A DNA stretch of 64,000 nucleotides, from contig NZ_JALKIL010000024.1 of NCBI RefSeq assembly GCF_023051105.1, positions 1 to 64,000 on the forward strand, written 5' to 3'. Numbering within the stretch: the first letter of the stretch is position 1; the number at the start of each line of letters is the position of its first letter. The DNA comes from Anaerobiospirillum sp. NML120449 (GTDB lineage: Bacteria; Pseudomonadota; Gammaproteobacteria; Enterobacterales; Succinivibrionaceae). Of the stretch, positions 53,687 through 63,403 are shown piece after piece. The position numbers and the translations under genes were made by a program. Below the pieces are notes generated by a model. The model saw only the letters and a program-made list of their open reading frames with translations. It had not been told where the DNA came from and made no database searches.

Positions 53687-54202
53687 ATGTTCAGTTTTAG
53701 AGAGAAAGCTATTTATGCTGTTGGCTTTTTCGCCTTTATCTTTGTCGGTCCGACAGTGATGTATCTCATCAGCATTGCAGTTCCGGCCACCTTCCTTGCT
53801 CAAAGCTCCACCAATGTCTATCTTGGCAGTCTCAGCTCTGCCGTAGGTCTGTTCTTTGCCATCTGGTCCAATGTGGCCCTGGTAAAGAAAGGCGAGGGCG
53901 GTGCAGGTAACCTGGGCAAGGTCAAAATGATGAAGGAGACCACCCATCTGGTAACAACAGGTCCTTATGCCGTGTGTCGCAATCCTATGCACGTAGGCGT
54001 TTTCCTGTACTATATGGGCTTTGCCTGTTCGCTCAACTCCCTTGCCAGCCTCGTGGTACCGGTTGCCATTCTGTGCTTTGCCTGGTTTGCTGCCGTATTC
54101 CTCGATGAGCCACGTCTTGAAAAGGAATTTCCTGAGGAGTGGGCCGACTATAAGAGCCGTGTGCCTCGCTTCTTCCCGCGTGTCTGGCCACGCAAGGCTT
54201 GA
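53687..54202 (+). CDS. Integral membrane methyltransferase of the ICMT/PEMT type
   Basis: The 171-aa product has four to five membrane helices (AIYAVGFFAFIFVGPTVMYL; SLSSAVGLFFAIWSNVALV; and two after residue 100) and the family's C-terminal SAM-binding signature: LVTTGPYAVCRNPMHVGVFL, then DEPRLEKEFPEEWADYKSRV and PRFFPRVWP. The Gly-Pro-Tyr, Arg-Asn-Pro-Met and Glu-x(n)-Tyr features define isoprenylcysteine carboxylmethyltransferase-like and phospholipid methyltransferase-like proteins. Bacterial members are mostly uncharacterised, and the substrate (lipid or small thiol/amine) is unknown. A perfect AAGGAG precedes the ATG. It is a single gene with a stable hairpin after it. Confidence 0.85.
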   Translation: MFSFREKAIYAVGFFAFIFVGPTVMYLISIAVPATFLAQSSTNVYLGSLSSAVGLFFAIWSNVALVKKGEGGAGNLGKVKMMKETTHLVTTGPYAVCRNPMHVGVFLYYMGFACSLNSLASLVVPVAILCFAWFAAVFLDEPRLEKEFPEEWADYKSRVPRFFPRVWPRKA

Positions 54203-54577
54203 TTGAGGTCAGCCTTTTCTTAAGGGCAGCCGCCGGTCCTGATATTATCTGAACTGCCATAAGCAGGCGCTTATGGCAGCAGATAAGAGCACAAAGTTGC
54301 TCTCAGGGCTGAGGCTGCCTTAATTATGCATGCACGCTACGCCCAGCCGGTGCCCGCATCGTGAGCACAGCCATGATGAAAGGTGGCCTGGTCATGCATG
54401 GCCGGGCACCCGGCCACACCAGGTCGGCGCCAGGGCATTGCTGGCGCCGCAGCTGCCCTGTTGCCTTACCATTGTGGTGCCTGGTTATGGGGCTTGTGAG
54501 CTGCAGATAATATGGATACTTATCATATGCCGGTGAGATGGCATTGCTTCATGCACTTTTAGATGGAGATTTTTGTG
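54203..54577. other. Spacer between the ICMT-like and SUFU genes
   Basis: Apart from the perfect hairpin at 54254-54279 it holds GC-rich inverted segments (CTGGCGCC near 54430-54450) and no gene. Confidence 0.4.
54254..54279. terminator. Perfect stem-loop after the ICMT-like gene
   Basis: CTGCCATAAG and CTTATGGCAG form a perfect 10-bp stem around a 6-nt loop, 52 bp past the stop. No T-run follows, so termination is uncertain. Confidence 0.5.
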
Positions 54578-55642
54578 ATGGAAAATGTTGATAAGGCAAA
54601 TCTTGTAAAGCAGGTTGCCGAGCTTTATGAGGCTGATTCATTTGGTGGCATTATCGAGCTGCTTGAGCCTCATCTGGCTGACCTCGACTATGACCTTGCC
54701 CTGGAGCTGGCCCGTGCCTATATCAATGCTGCCAATGTTCAGGATTCCAATCCTCAGGTGCTGGCCACCAGTGAGCAGCTCTATCTCAACGCCAATGCTC
54801 TGCTCGACAAGTACGGCATGCAGGGTAAGGATCATGCCACCTATCTGTTCTACAAGGGCTATGCTCTGTTCAAGCTCGGTCTTACCAACGACGCTCAGAT
54901 CCGTCTGCAGCGCGCTCTGAAGTTCATAAAATTCGGCTCCGAAGACAAGCTGCTGCCAACTATCAACCGTATGCTGGCTCTGTGTCAGTCCTACGATCCT
55001 GATAACACCTCATTGAGCCTGTCAAAGGAAGATGAGCAGCGTCTTGATGAACACATCCGTCATCATTTTGGAAAGTATCAGATTATCTTTAAGACCGACC
55101 GTTATGAGCTGGTCAATGTGCCTCCATCAGAGGATCGTCCTTTCAATCTCATCATGACCCGTGGTGTCTCAGGCCGCAGGCTCAACGTACCAGGCGGTGT
55201 TGATCCTCTGACCAACAGCCGTATTGAGCTGGCTGTATGCCTGCCAAAGGAGTGGGAATTTTCCAACAGTGAGTCTTACAATCTGTGGCCGGTAAACACC
55301 CTGTGTGACCTTATCAACTATGTGCTGACCACAGATGAGTTCATTGGCTTTGGCTATGCCTTCTCCAAGGGCAAGCCTGTCCACTCCACCACCGACTTTA
55401 CCGGTGGCATGCTCACTGCCCTTGGTGCCTACGACAAGGAATGTCAGGAGCTGACCCTGACCGACGGCTCTGTGGTGCGCTTCTTTGAGCTGGTCTTCCT
55501 TTTCCCAGCTGAGCTTGAGTACCGCAGCAAGCACTCAGCTCCGGCTCTGCTTGAGCTCTTCGATCTCAAGAAGGTGATTCCAAGCCCTGTCCGCAAGCGT
55601 ATGGATGTCTGCATTCAGTCCGTCCCGGTAAACAAGATCTAA
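54578..55642 (+). CDS. Suppressor-of-fused (SUFU) domain protein with TPR-like N-terminus
   Basis: The 354-aa product begins with helical repeats of TPR type (VAELYEADSFGGIIELLEPH; YLFYKGYALFKLGLTNDAQI; LQRALKFIK). The C-terminal half fits the bacterial SUFU domain: ELVNVPPSEDRPFNLIMTRG, RIELAVCLPKEW, SYNLWPVNTLCDLINYVLTT, DGSVVRFFELVFLFPAELEY. In bacteria, SUFU domains are of uncertain function and have been associated with toxin-immunity contexts. No toxin is recognisable beside this gene, so a general regulatory or stress role is equally possible. The start at 54578 (MENVDK) has GGAG 9 nt upstream; five further in-frame codons upstream overlap that site. A bidirectional terminator separates it from convergent rmuC. 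Confidence 0.8.
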   Translation: MENVDKANLVKQVAELYEADSFGGIIELLEPHLADLDYDLALELARAYINAANVQDSNPQVLATSEQLYLNANALLDKYGMQGKDHATYLFYKGYALFKLGLTNDAQIRLQRALKFIKFGSEDKLLPTINRMLALCQSYDPDNTSLSLSKEDEQRLDEHIRHHFGKYQIIFKTDRYELVNVPPSEDRPFNLIMTRGVSGRRLNVPGGVDPLTNSRIELAVCLPKEWEFSNSESYNLWPVNTLCDLINYVLTTDEFIGFGYAFSKGKPVHSTTDFTGGMLTALGAYDKECQELTLTDGSVVRFFELVFLFPAELEYRSKHSAPALLELFDLKKVIPSPVRKRMDVCIQSVPVNKI

Positions 55643-55828
55643 AGCCGTCACTGGCTCCAGGCATGCGCCACTGGCCCCGGCCTGCGCCACTGGTCCCTGG
55701 GCTGCGCTGCAGGCGCATTGGCCAGGTCTCATGCACTGCAGGCGCAGTGACCAGGTGAGCTTTGCTCAGGATATGGCTATATGCCGTCGCTGAGGATATG
55801 GCTCTGCCTGAGAGGCCGGGTCCCAAAT

Positions 55829-55866
55829 AAAAATGCCCTGAGAAATAAATCTCAGGGCATTTTTAT
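55829..55866. terminator. Bidirectional terminator between the SUFU gene and rmuC
   Basis: AAAATGCCCTGAGA pairs with TCTCAGGGCATTTTT over a 6-nt loop. Both flanks serve as T-runs for the two convergent genes. Confidence 0.9.
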
Positions 55867-55918
55867 TGCCAGCTGCTCAGGTCATCTTTGACAGCTGTGT
55901 GCGCTGCAGATTGTCCAG

Positions 55919-58165
55919 CTATTCAAGAATGTCGGACTCGGCCTCACTGTCGAGCAGCTCACTTTGAGTAAAGGTGCTCTTGCGTGCAGTTCTTGGTTTG
56001 GTGGTTCGGGTACGGCCAGTTCTGGCGGTGCTGCGGCTGCGGGAGCGTGCAGGAGCAGGCTCGTCGCTGTCCTGGGCAGCATCACTGACAATTTCAGATG
56101 CTATGGCGGCAGCCTCATTAACATCGTCAGCAGACTCTGAGCTGTCACCATCAGACTCGGCAGCAGGGACAGCTGGTGTTGCTGCGGCAGCAGAGCTGCT
56201 GGTGGCGTCGCTGCTGTCTGATTGACTGTCTGCCTCTGCCGGGCTGAGCTGTGCCTGGTCGTCGGCGCTGCTCCAGCTGTCCTGGGCCGCTGGCAGCGCT
56301 GCTGAGACCGGCTGTGTTGCAGTGGCTGCTGCAGTGGCTGGAGTGCGCTCGATGAGCAGAGCGCCGGTGGCTGATCCTGAGGCTGCTGCAGTGGCGGCTG
56401 CAGTGGCTGATGCGGCTGTGGCAGGGGCGCTGTCGGCGTTCAGGGCGCGCTCAAAGCTTTCGACGGCTTCCATGGTAAGAGCAGGGGCGTCAGCTGCAAA
56501 CTTCTGCAGAATGTTTTTGAGATTGCCCTGGCCCGTGCATAAGGACACAGCCATGGCATCGATATTTTTGTTGAGGCTGTCGCGAATCTTGAGAATGGCC
56601 TCAAAGTCGTTACAGACCTTGGAGCACTTCTGGTAAATACGCTCAGCGCTGCGGGCAAGCATGCGGAACTTGTCACCCTGATTGGCCAGCACCCACAGAT
56701 TGCCCACAATGCGCAGGGCAGGGAGCAGGGATGATGGAGATACCAGGTAGACATTCTTGCTCTGGGCATAACCATAAAGGCGATCGTCATGGCGCAGGGC
56801 AGTACCAAGGGCATGATCTACAGGAACAAACATGAAGACAAAGCCAGGGCTGCCGTAACTGTCGTAGCCCGGATAATCCTTCTTGCTCAGCTCATCAATG
56901 TGCTTGCGAATAGAGTCAATGTGACGTGACAGGGCAGCTTCACAGGCCTTCCTGTCGTTTTCTTTTTCAGCATTGCACAGCTCGGTGTAGGCTGTTAATG
57001 AGCACTTGGAGTCGATAATCAGACCACGGCCCTGAGGCAGGCGAATCAGTACATCTGCTCTGCCCTTGTCACCATGGTCATTAACAGCATAGGCCTCACG
57101 AACATAGCTTTCCTCACCATTAAGACCTGAGGCATCAAGCACCAGAGCCAGCTGCTGCTCGCCCCAGATGCCCTGGCTCTTGCTGCCCTGCAGCAGAGCG
57201 CGGGAGAGGTTTTCGGCTTTCTCACCAAGGCTGATCTGAGCCTCATGCAGATGCTTGAGCTCATTTTGCAGCTGGCCGGCCTGTTCAGAATTGGTTTTCT
57301 GAGTGGCTGCAATGAGAGTGCGGAAAGTATTAAGCTCATTTTGCAGAGGGTTGATAATCTGCACCATGTGCTCACTGTTGAGTTTCTGCAGGGATTCGGA
57401 GCGATCCTTGAGCAGCTTTTCACCCATGGTGTTCAGGCGGTGCTCAAGCTCGCTTTGTGACTGGGCAAAACGCTTGCTGTCCTCAACACGCAGCTGCTCC
57501 ACGGCCTCCTTCTCACTGCGGGTCTGAGCTAGAGCCTCACTGCGCTCCATGATTTCCTCCTGGGCCTTTTTGAGGGCCTCCTTAAGGGAGGTGTTTTCCT
57601 GCTCAAGCTTGTTCAGAGCTTCCTGGTTGGCAGTCTTGAGGTTGATGAGCAGGCGTTCATTGGCTGATTTGATTTCACTGATGGAAGCTTCATAGCGGTT
57701 GCTGCTTTCCTCAATCAGTCGTGCAGCCTGCTCCTGCTCTTTCTTGATGGCCATCTGATGGTCAAGCTGTACTTTCTTAAGCTCATTTTCATGATTGGCA
57801 ATCTGCTGCTTGAGATTACCTGTCTCAGTCTGGCAATTGGACAGATCCTTAACCAGAGTGATCTTTTCGTTGTGGGCAGCCTCACGGACAGTGTCGAGCT
57901 GAGCGTTGAGCTCGTCGTACTCGCGTCTTAAATTATCCAGCTGCTCCTGGAGGCTGGCTGCAATGGCAGCCTGCTCAATAAGAGCTGTATCAGCTGTACT
58001 GCCTGCAGCACCTGCAACTGAACCGCTGCCATTACCGGCAGATCCCTGCTGAGCGCTGTCACCTTTGTCAGCCTGGTTGCGGCGCAAGAAAGCGGCAACA
58101 GCCAGGGCAGAAACAACGGCTGTTAAAACAGTTATGAGTATGTTGCTGATCTCGTGAGGCATCAT
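55919..58165 (-). CDS. rmuC: DNA recombination protein RmuC with long C-terminal extension
   Basis: RmuC proteins limit recombination at inverted repeats and contain a restriction-endonuclease-like fold. The 748-aa product has an N-terminal membrane anchor (ILITVLTAVVSALAVAAFL), a coiled coil at about 60-330, and then the RmuC domain (GIWGEQQLALVLDASG; GRADVLIRLPQGRGLIIDSK with the PD-(D/E)xK-like Asp and Asp-x-Lys; FVFMFVPVDHAL; KNVYLVSPSSLLPALRIVGN). E. coli RmuC is about 475 aa. The extra 190 residues are an Ala/Ser/Thr-rich then acidic region, then a basic SR/RT-rich stretch (RSRSRSTARTGRTRTTKPRT) and an acidic end. Two adjacent ATGs are possible starts. Confidence 0.93.
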   Translation of the reverse strand: MMPHEISNILITVLTAVVSALAVAAFLRRNQADKGDSAQQGSAGNGSGSVAGAAGSTADTALIEQAAIAASLQEQLDNLRREYDELNAQLDTVREAAHNEKITLVKDLSNCQTETGNLKQQIANHENELKKVQLDHQMAIKKEQEQAARLIEESSNRYEASISEIKSANERLLINLKTANQEALNKLEQENTSLKEALKKAQEEIMERSEALAQTRSEKEAVEQLRVEDSKRFAQSQSELEHRLNTMGEKLLKDRSESLQKLNSEHMVQIINPLQNELNTFRTLIAATQKTNSEQAGQLQNELKHLHEAQISLGEKAENLSRALLQGSKSQGIWGEQQLALVLDASGLNGEESYVREAYAVNDHGDKGRADVLIRLPQGRGLIIDSKCSLTAYTELCNAEKENDRKACEAALSRHIDSIRKHIDELSKKDYPGYDSYGSPGFVFMFVPVDHALGTALRHDDRLYGYAQSKNVYLVSPSSLLPALRIVGNLWVLANQGDKFRMLARSAERIYQKCSKVCNDFEAILKIRDSLNKNIDAMAVSLCTGQGNLKNILQKFAADAPALTMEAVESFERALNADSAPATAASATAAATAAASGSATGALLIERTPATAAATATQPVSAALPAAQDSWSSADDQAQLSPAEADSQSDSSDATSSSAAAATPAVPAAESDGDSSESADDVNEAAAIASEIVSDAAQDSDEPAPARSRSRSTARTGRTRTTKPRTARKSTFTQSELLDSEAESDILE

Positions 58166-59389
58166 GGGTTAACCCTGAACAAATAAGAAAAGGAAGAAAG
58201 AATCAGGCTGCTGCCAGGTCAGGCCGTCCTGCAGCACAGGCGCCTTGGCTGGCGCATGCCGTCGTCTGGGGACGCTGGTTTTTGCCGCAGCCCCGCAAGC
58301 TGGCCTGGAGGAGTTTGCAGCTGACGTCAGTAAACTGGCCTTAAGGCGGTTACAGCTGACGTCAGTAAACTGGCCAGGAGGCGGTTACAGCTGACGTCAG
58401 TACTGGGCAGCGGCAGCAGCAGTCTGCATAAGGCACCATGCGACAGAGTTGGGTATCTGGGGCTGATTGGCAGCTGTGAGTATACGCTTTTGGAGCCGGG
58501 GCTGTTATTGCAGCACTGTTATTTGTAATGCTGATGGGATGTGGGCTTATCTCTTTGCTGGCGGCCGGTGAAAAGCATCTGAAAGGGCTTTGTGGTTGTT
58601 GATAAATATTATCATCAGGGAATGGGCCTGATCGGGGTATTAAATCAGTTATGCATATGTTTCGGTGCATTGTGCACCAAATTGGAGTACTTTCACTGCA
58701 AAAATCTGCAGAAATTTTAGCTTAAGTGAGTCCATGGTTTAAGGACGAGATTTCCTCTGCGGATGAAAACAGTCGTCCCCTGGTGCAGCGGCCGGTGCAG
58801 GTCCGGAGCAGAGCTGGTGCAGCGCCGGTGCTGCAGATGCTGTATTGCCTTTTAACAGAGCTGTGGCTGGTATGCTTTATACGACCTCTGACGTGCTCTC
58901 AGACGGCGATATTATGCTTGGGTATGGTCATGTACCCTGATGCGGTTGAAGTGGCTGTATGAGGCGCTCACGGCTGTCTATGAGCTTTTATCAGATCCTG
59001 TGCAGCCTGTTTGGAGTAATGGTGGTGTACTGGTGCTGCGCTGGGGATTGAGGGGCTTAGTTGGAAGGTCATTGCACGGACTTTTATGCGGAGCGGGCGC
59101 TGTTAACTGTGGTGATTAGAGACAGGTTTTTGTGCCAGGTACAGCTGTGATGGTATGGCTCGTATGAGTATGTTGTTTTGTGTGAAAATGGCTTAAATAT
59201 GAGTAAAATCCGCAATTTGCTAGATACAACAAACAGGTAGAAAATATCCCCGCATACCATGCAGGGATTTACTAAGATAACAGTATTGGTTATCAGCACC
59301 AGCGGCACCGGTTGGCAGATGGCCTTGCGCATGTCGCATGGGGCTGTGAAATCTTGCCCCTTATGGGTCAGAACCTGCAGCGGTTGCGA
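58166..59389. other. 1.2-kb stretch between ppk1 and rmuC
   Basis: It contains the 35-bp array at 58300-58400, then AT-rich sequence at 58590-58725 and 59130-59280. No gene with a credible start was seen. Confidence 0.4.
58300..58400. repeat. Tandem array of a 35-bp unit carrying the palindrome CTGACGTCAG
   Basis: CTGACGTCAG occurs at 58321, 58356 and 58391, exactly 35 bp apart, with AAACTGGCC and GGCGGTTACAG between. A partial unit precedes the first copy. The array is 155 bp upstream of rmuC; TGACGTCA is a perfect palindrome and could be a dimeric-protein site. Confidence 0.85.
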
Positions 59390-61759
59390 CTAGCTGTCGC
59401 TTTTCGTGGTTCTGGTACGGGCTGTCGCAGGCTTTCTGCTCTTAGCTGCAGAGCTGCGAGATGCGGTTGATCTGGCGCTTTTGGCGCCTTTTGCAGACTT
59501 TTGAGTGCTGCGGGTCTCTGGACCGCTTACCGGATCAAGTTCCTCTTCGTGAGGACCGTTTAAGTCCGGATTATCTGATTTTTTTGGCAGGGAGTGACTG
59601 AGCTGTTTAGCTGCTGCGCCTGTACGCGTTTCAGGCTTCTTCCCGGCTACAGGTTCATTATCTACCAACTCGGATGATTTGTCACGCATCTCACTTGATA
59701 GCTTTTGCTCAATTCCCTCAAGATATTTCTGAATTTCGATCTGAGATCTGATTTTTGGAGAGTCCGGACGGTAAGGAACGTACTCGTTGCTCTGGTTGGC
59801 ATCGATGATACGGGCCTTCTGATTGTCGCTCTCCTGAATCTTGAAGATAGTACGGATACGCTCACGCAGAGAAGGATCAAGAATAGGGCAGCCAACCTCA
59901 ATACGGTAATCGAGGTTACGGGTCATCCAGTCAGCAGACGAGATGTAGAGCTCCTCATTGTTGTTATTGCAGAAAATCATCACACGTGGGTGCTCAAGAT
60001 AGCGATCCACGATTGAAGTGATGTAGATATTCTCTGACAGACCCTCAATACCAGGACGCAGGGAACACATGCCACGGATAATGGCGCGGATCTTTACGCC
60101 GGCCTGAGAGGCCTTGTACAGATGCTCAATGAGGCCCTCATCTACCAGGTTGTTCACCTTGAGGTTGATGTAGGATGGCAGGCCCATGGAGGCATTCTCA
60201 ATCTCGCGGTCAATCATGGCATAAATGCGCTGACGGGCATTGATTGGGGATACCAGCAGCTTGTCAAAGCGTGGGCGGGTGTACGGGTACTCAATGAACT
60301 CAAAGACATTGTGTACTTCGCTGGTCAGCGCATCATCACGGGTAAACAGAGCAAAGTCGGTGTAGATCTTGGCCGTCTTCTCGTTGAAGTTGCCGGTACC
60401 AATGTGGGCATAGCGTACTGTCTGACCGTCTTCCTTACGGGAAACAATACACAGCTTGGAGTGAATCTTCAGAGTTGGCAGGCCGAAGAGAACCTTTACG
60501 CCGGCATCGGTAAGGTGAGAGGCCCAGCGTATGTTGTTGGCCTCATCAAAGCGGGCCTTGAGCTCCACTACTACGGTGACGCGCTTGCCATTGTTGGCTG
60601 CATCGATAAGAGAGTCGATTACACGGCTGTTGCGGGCCACACGGTAGATATTGATCTTGATGGCTGTAACCTTTGGATCATAGGAGGCCTGACGCAGGAA
60701 TTCGGTGAAGTAGTCGAAGTTGTGGTATGGGTAGTACAGCAGAACATCGCCCTTGGATATGGCGTCAAAGACGTTGATGTTGCTGTCAAAGGCAGTGGAG
60801 CGGACCGGAGGCAGAGAAGGGTTTTCAAGACCGTCAACACCAATGCTTGGGAATGACAGGAAGTCCTTGAAGTTGTGGTAGCGGCCGCCAGGCATGCATG
60901 AATCTATGTCTGAAAGATGCAGCTCATCGGTCATGAATGCAACCATGTCCTTAGGCATGGCGCGGTCATAGGCAAAACGTACCGGCATGGCGTTCAGACG
61001 CTGCTTGAGGGAGTTTGACATGTTCTCAAGTACGGACATGTCCACATTACCCAGCAGATCGTACTCGGCATCGCGGTTCATCTTAATGGAGTAGGCTTCG
61101 ATGGTGTCGTAGTCAAAGAAGCTCTTGAAAATGTCATCAAGGCAGATGCGGATGACATTATCGAGGAACATCAGAGTGGTCTGACCCTCCTCGGTAGGCA
61201 TGGAGATGAAGCGTGGTACTACATCTGAAGGGATTTCCAGCAGGGCATAGTTGATCTCCTTGCCTGTCATTCTGATGAGCAGGTAGGTGTACTGGTCACG
61301 CAGGAACTGCACCAGATCGATGTTCTTGTTAAAGATAATAGGATTGATGTGCTTGAGTACATGGCGCTTGAAGTAGGTGCGTACCCATGCCTTCTGATTG
61401 TCGGTTACCTCGGTTTCATCGCGCAGGTAGATGCGGTGTTCAGCCAGCTCCTGGACAAGGGAGCGGTAGATGCGGTTAAGTTCACCCTGATAGCGGCTTA
61501 CCAGCAGCTGTACTTCCTTGAGCAGACGTACGCTTACTGACTCATCACCGCCTTCTTCCTTGTTGATGATGATCTGACGCTTGAGGTTGGCCACACGTAC
61601 CTTGAAGAATTCGTCCTGGTTGTTGGAGTAAATACCAAGGAAACGAATCTTCTCAATCAGGGGTACGGACTGGTCAGCTGCCTCCTGAAGAACACGGCCA
61701 TTGAAGGATAACCACGAAATTTCTTTTGGTACCAGATCAACTTTCTTACTGTCAGACAT
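59390..61759 (-). CDS. ppk: Polyphosphate kinase 1 with basic C-terminal tail
   Basis: PPK1 polymerises the gamma-phosphate of ATP into inorganic polyphosphate at the inner membrane. The 789-aa product (E. coli 688) starts EISWLSFNGRVLQEAADQSV, has the NNQDEFFKVRVANLKRQI helical region, LLYYPYHNFDYFTEFLRQAS, DSLIDAANNGKRVTVVVELK, the phospho-histidine site AHIGTGNFNEKTAKIYTDF, and the C2 domain (RGMCSLRPGIEGLSENIYI; SADWMTRNLDYRIEVGCPIL). The tail of about 100 residues is rich in Ser, Ala, Lys and Arg (KSARSTASRSSAAKSRKPA). The upstream in-frame ATG (61870) was rejected: the ATG at 61759 has AGGTTG and matches family starts. Confidence 0.96.
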   Translation of the reverse strand: MSDSKKVDLVPKEISWLSFNGRVLQEAADQSVPLIEKIRFLGIYSNNQDEFFKVRVANLKRQIIINKEEGGDESVSVRLLKEVQLLVSRYQGELNRIYRSLVQELAEHRIYLRDETEVTDNQKAWVRTYFKRHVLKHINPIIFNKNIDLVQFLRDQYTYLLIRMTGKEINYALLEIPSDVVPRFISMPTEEGQTTLMFLDNVIRICLDDIFKSFFDYDTIEAYSIKMNRDAEYDLLGNVDMSVLENMSNSLKQRLNAMPVRFAYDRAMPKDMVAFMTDELHLSDIDSCMPGGRYHNFKDFLSFPSIGVDGLENPSLPPVRSTAFDSNINVFDAISKGDVLLYYPYHNFDYFTEFLRQASYDPKVTAIKINIYRVARNSRVIDSLIDAANNGKRVTVVVELKARFDEANNIRWASHLTDAGVKVLFGLPTLKIHSKLCIVSRKEDGQTVRYAHIGTGNFNEKTAKIYTDFALFTRDDALTSEVHNVFEFIEYPYTRPRFDKLLVSPINARQRIYAMIDREIENASMGLPSYINLKVNNLVDEGLIEHLYKASQAGVKIRAIIRGMCSLRPGIEGLSENIYITSIVDRYLEHPRVMIFCNNNNEELYISSADWMTRNLDYRIEVGCPILDPSLRERIRTIFKIQESDNQKARIIDANQSNEYVPYRPDSPKIRSQIEIQKYLEGIEQKLSSEMRDKSSELVDNEPVAGKKPETRTGAAAKQLSHSLPKKSDNPDLNGPHEEELDPVSGPETRSTQKSAKGAKSARSTASRSSAAKSRKPATARTRTTKSDS

Positions 61760-63403
61760 AGAGCAACCTATATAAAAAGTCCGTATATCCGCCCTGCACA
61801 GGCAAGGCAGCTTCTGCCATGGATCCCGGGGACAAGCCCTGGGCAATAAGGCTTTACAAAACACACGCACATAATGCTGCAGGCCACCAGCTCACAACCT
61901 GAAACTGGAGCCCAGTGCTGACGGGCCGGCAGCGCTGCAGGCATACTGCATCTGCGCCGCATCCATGCCGCATCTGCGCCGCAGCCGTGCTGCATATGCG
62001 TTGCAGCAGGCTGTGCGGGTTTGGCCGCAGCATGCACTGCATAGTGCAGGGGCTTGCTCGCCTGCGTCAGCAGGCCTGCAACTTTTCAATCAGATTTGGT
62101 CTGTACCACCTCTTTCCCGTAACAGCCTGCATGTTCTGCTGTTTACTCCTGCACCATCTGCCACGCATCATCTGCTCTGCATGAGCTGACAGGCATGTAC
62201 CACTGGAAGCATGGCTGTATGGCAAATTTTTCGGGATGGACCAGTGGTGCTGACATACTGTTAACTGTGATGGCAGCGCAAGGCCGTCCCGGGCTTTGGG
62301 CAGAGCAGTTATGGTTATGGCGAGGAAAGGAATCCTGATGCAATCGATGCACAGGGGGTGACGGGCGCAGCATTGCTGGTCAGGTGGTAAGCATTATGGT
62401 CAGTTACCGGCTCGCAGGGGGCTGGTAACACGATCGCAAAAGTATAAATCAGGGAAATTAAGTTCTTGTTAAGCATCATACCCTGATTGAACAAAACCGG
62501 GAAAAACCAGGTGGCGTTGCAGCATCAGGATCACTTGTCCATGTGGTATGTGTTGCCAGATGCATGCTGCAGACTGCGCATTAAAAACTTAAAAGCCTGA
62601 AAATCAGGTAAATAACCGAAAAAACAAAAGAGCTGGTCATGACCAGGCAATAATCTGGCCGGGTATTGCAGGGGCACACCAGGAAAGGCCAGGTACCTGT
62701 ATTTGCATGATCAGCCGGGCCTGGTCATTAATATGCAGACGGCAGCTCCTTTATGGAGAGTATTCCCTGGCGATGACATCCTGGCCTGGTATGACCAGCA
62801 TTGCCATGAGGAACCTGCCGTGATCTGAGGTCGTAAAAATCACTGGACTCTGTTGCCATGGTGCTTAATTAAAGGCTTTTCAGCACCTGATGGGGCTCAG
62901 TCCGAAAAGCAGATGTTCAGAGTAATACTCGATATGATATATCGATAAGGGCAGTGCAAATTGACTCTGGATCAAAAAAAATAAGCTTTTTAAAGGGCAG
63001 CAAACTCTCTGTTTTCAAGCCAGGGCCTATGGGGCACGGGCACGTGACTTTATCGTTCGGTCACAACTTCTTTTACAGTGCTGAGCACCAGAGGACTGTC
63101 AGGCTCGATTTGTACCTGTATCAGACTGGTGCCTGAGTCTGGCACCAGGCTGACCGGTGACTGCAGCTTGCTCCTGGTATCAGGCTGACCGGTGACTGCA
63201 GCTTGCTCCTGGCAGCAGGCTGGCCGGTGACTGCAGCTTGCTCCTGGTATCAGGCTGACCGGTGACTGCAGCTTGCTCCTGGTTGAAGGCTGGTTCTTGC
63301 CTTGAGGTCTGTCCACCTGGCGAACGCGGGAACTTTTGCAGTAGCTTTGTGCTGTTGTGGATGCGATCTCAGACGGCGGTAGTGTCAGTGAGTCCGGGCC
63401 GCA
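61760..63403. other. 1.6-kb stretch upstream of ppk1
   Basis: It holds GCATCTGCGCCGCA repeats at about 61947-61990, AT-rich sequence at 62430-62640 and 62930-63010, and the 35-bp array at 63146-63285. No gene with a ribosome-binding site and protein-like content was recognised. Confidence 0.4.
63146..63285. repeat. Tandem array, four copies of a 35-bp unit
   Basis: Copies start at 63146, 63181, 63216 and 63251 with CAGGCTGACCGGTGACTGCA and end CTTGCTCCTGG. They are nearly identical; the third copy has two changes. A truncated fifth unit follows. Confidence 0.95.
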
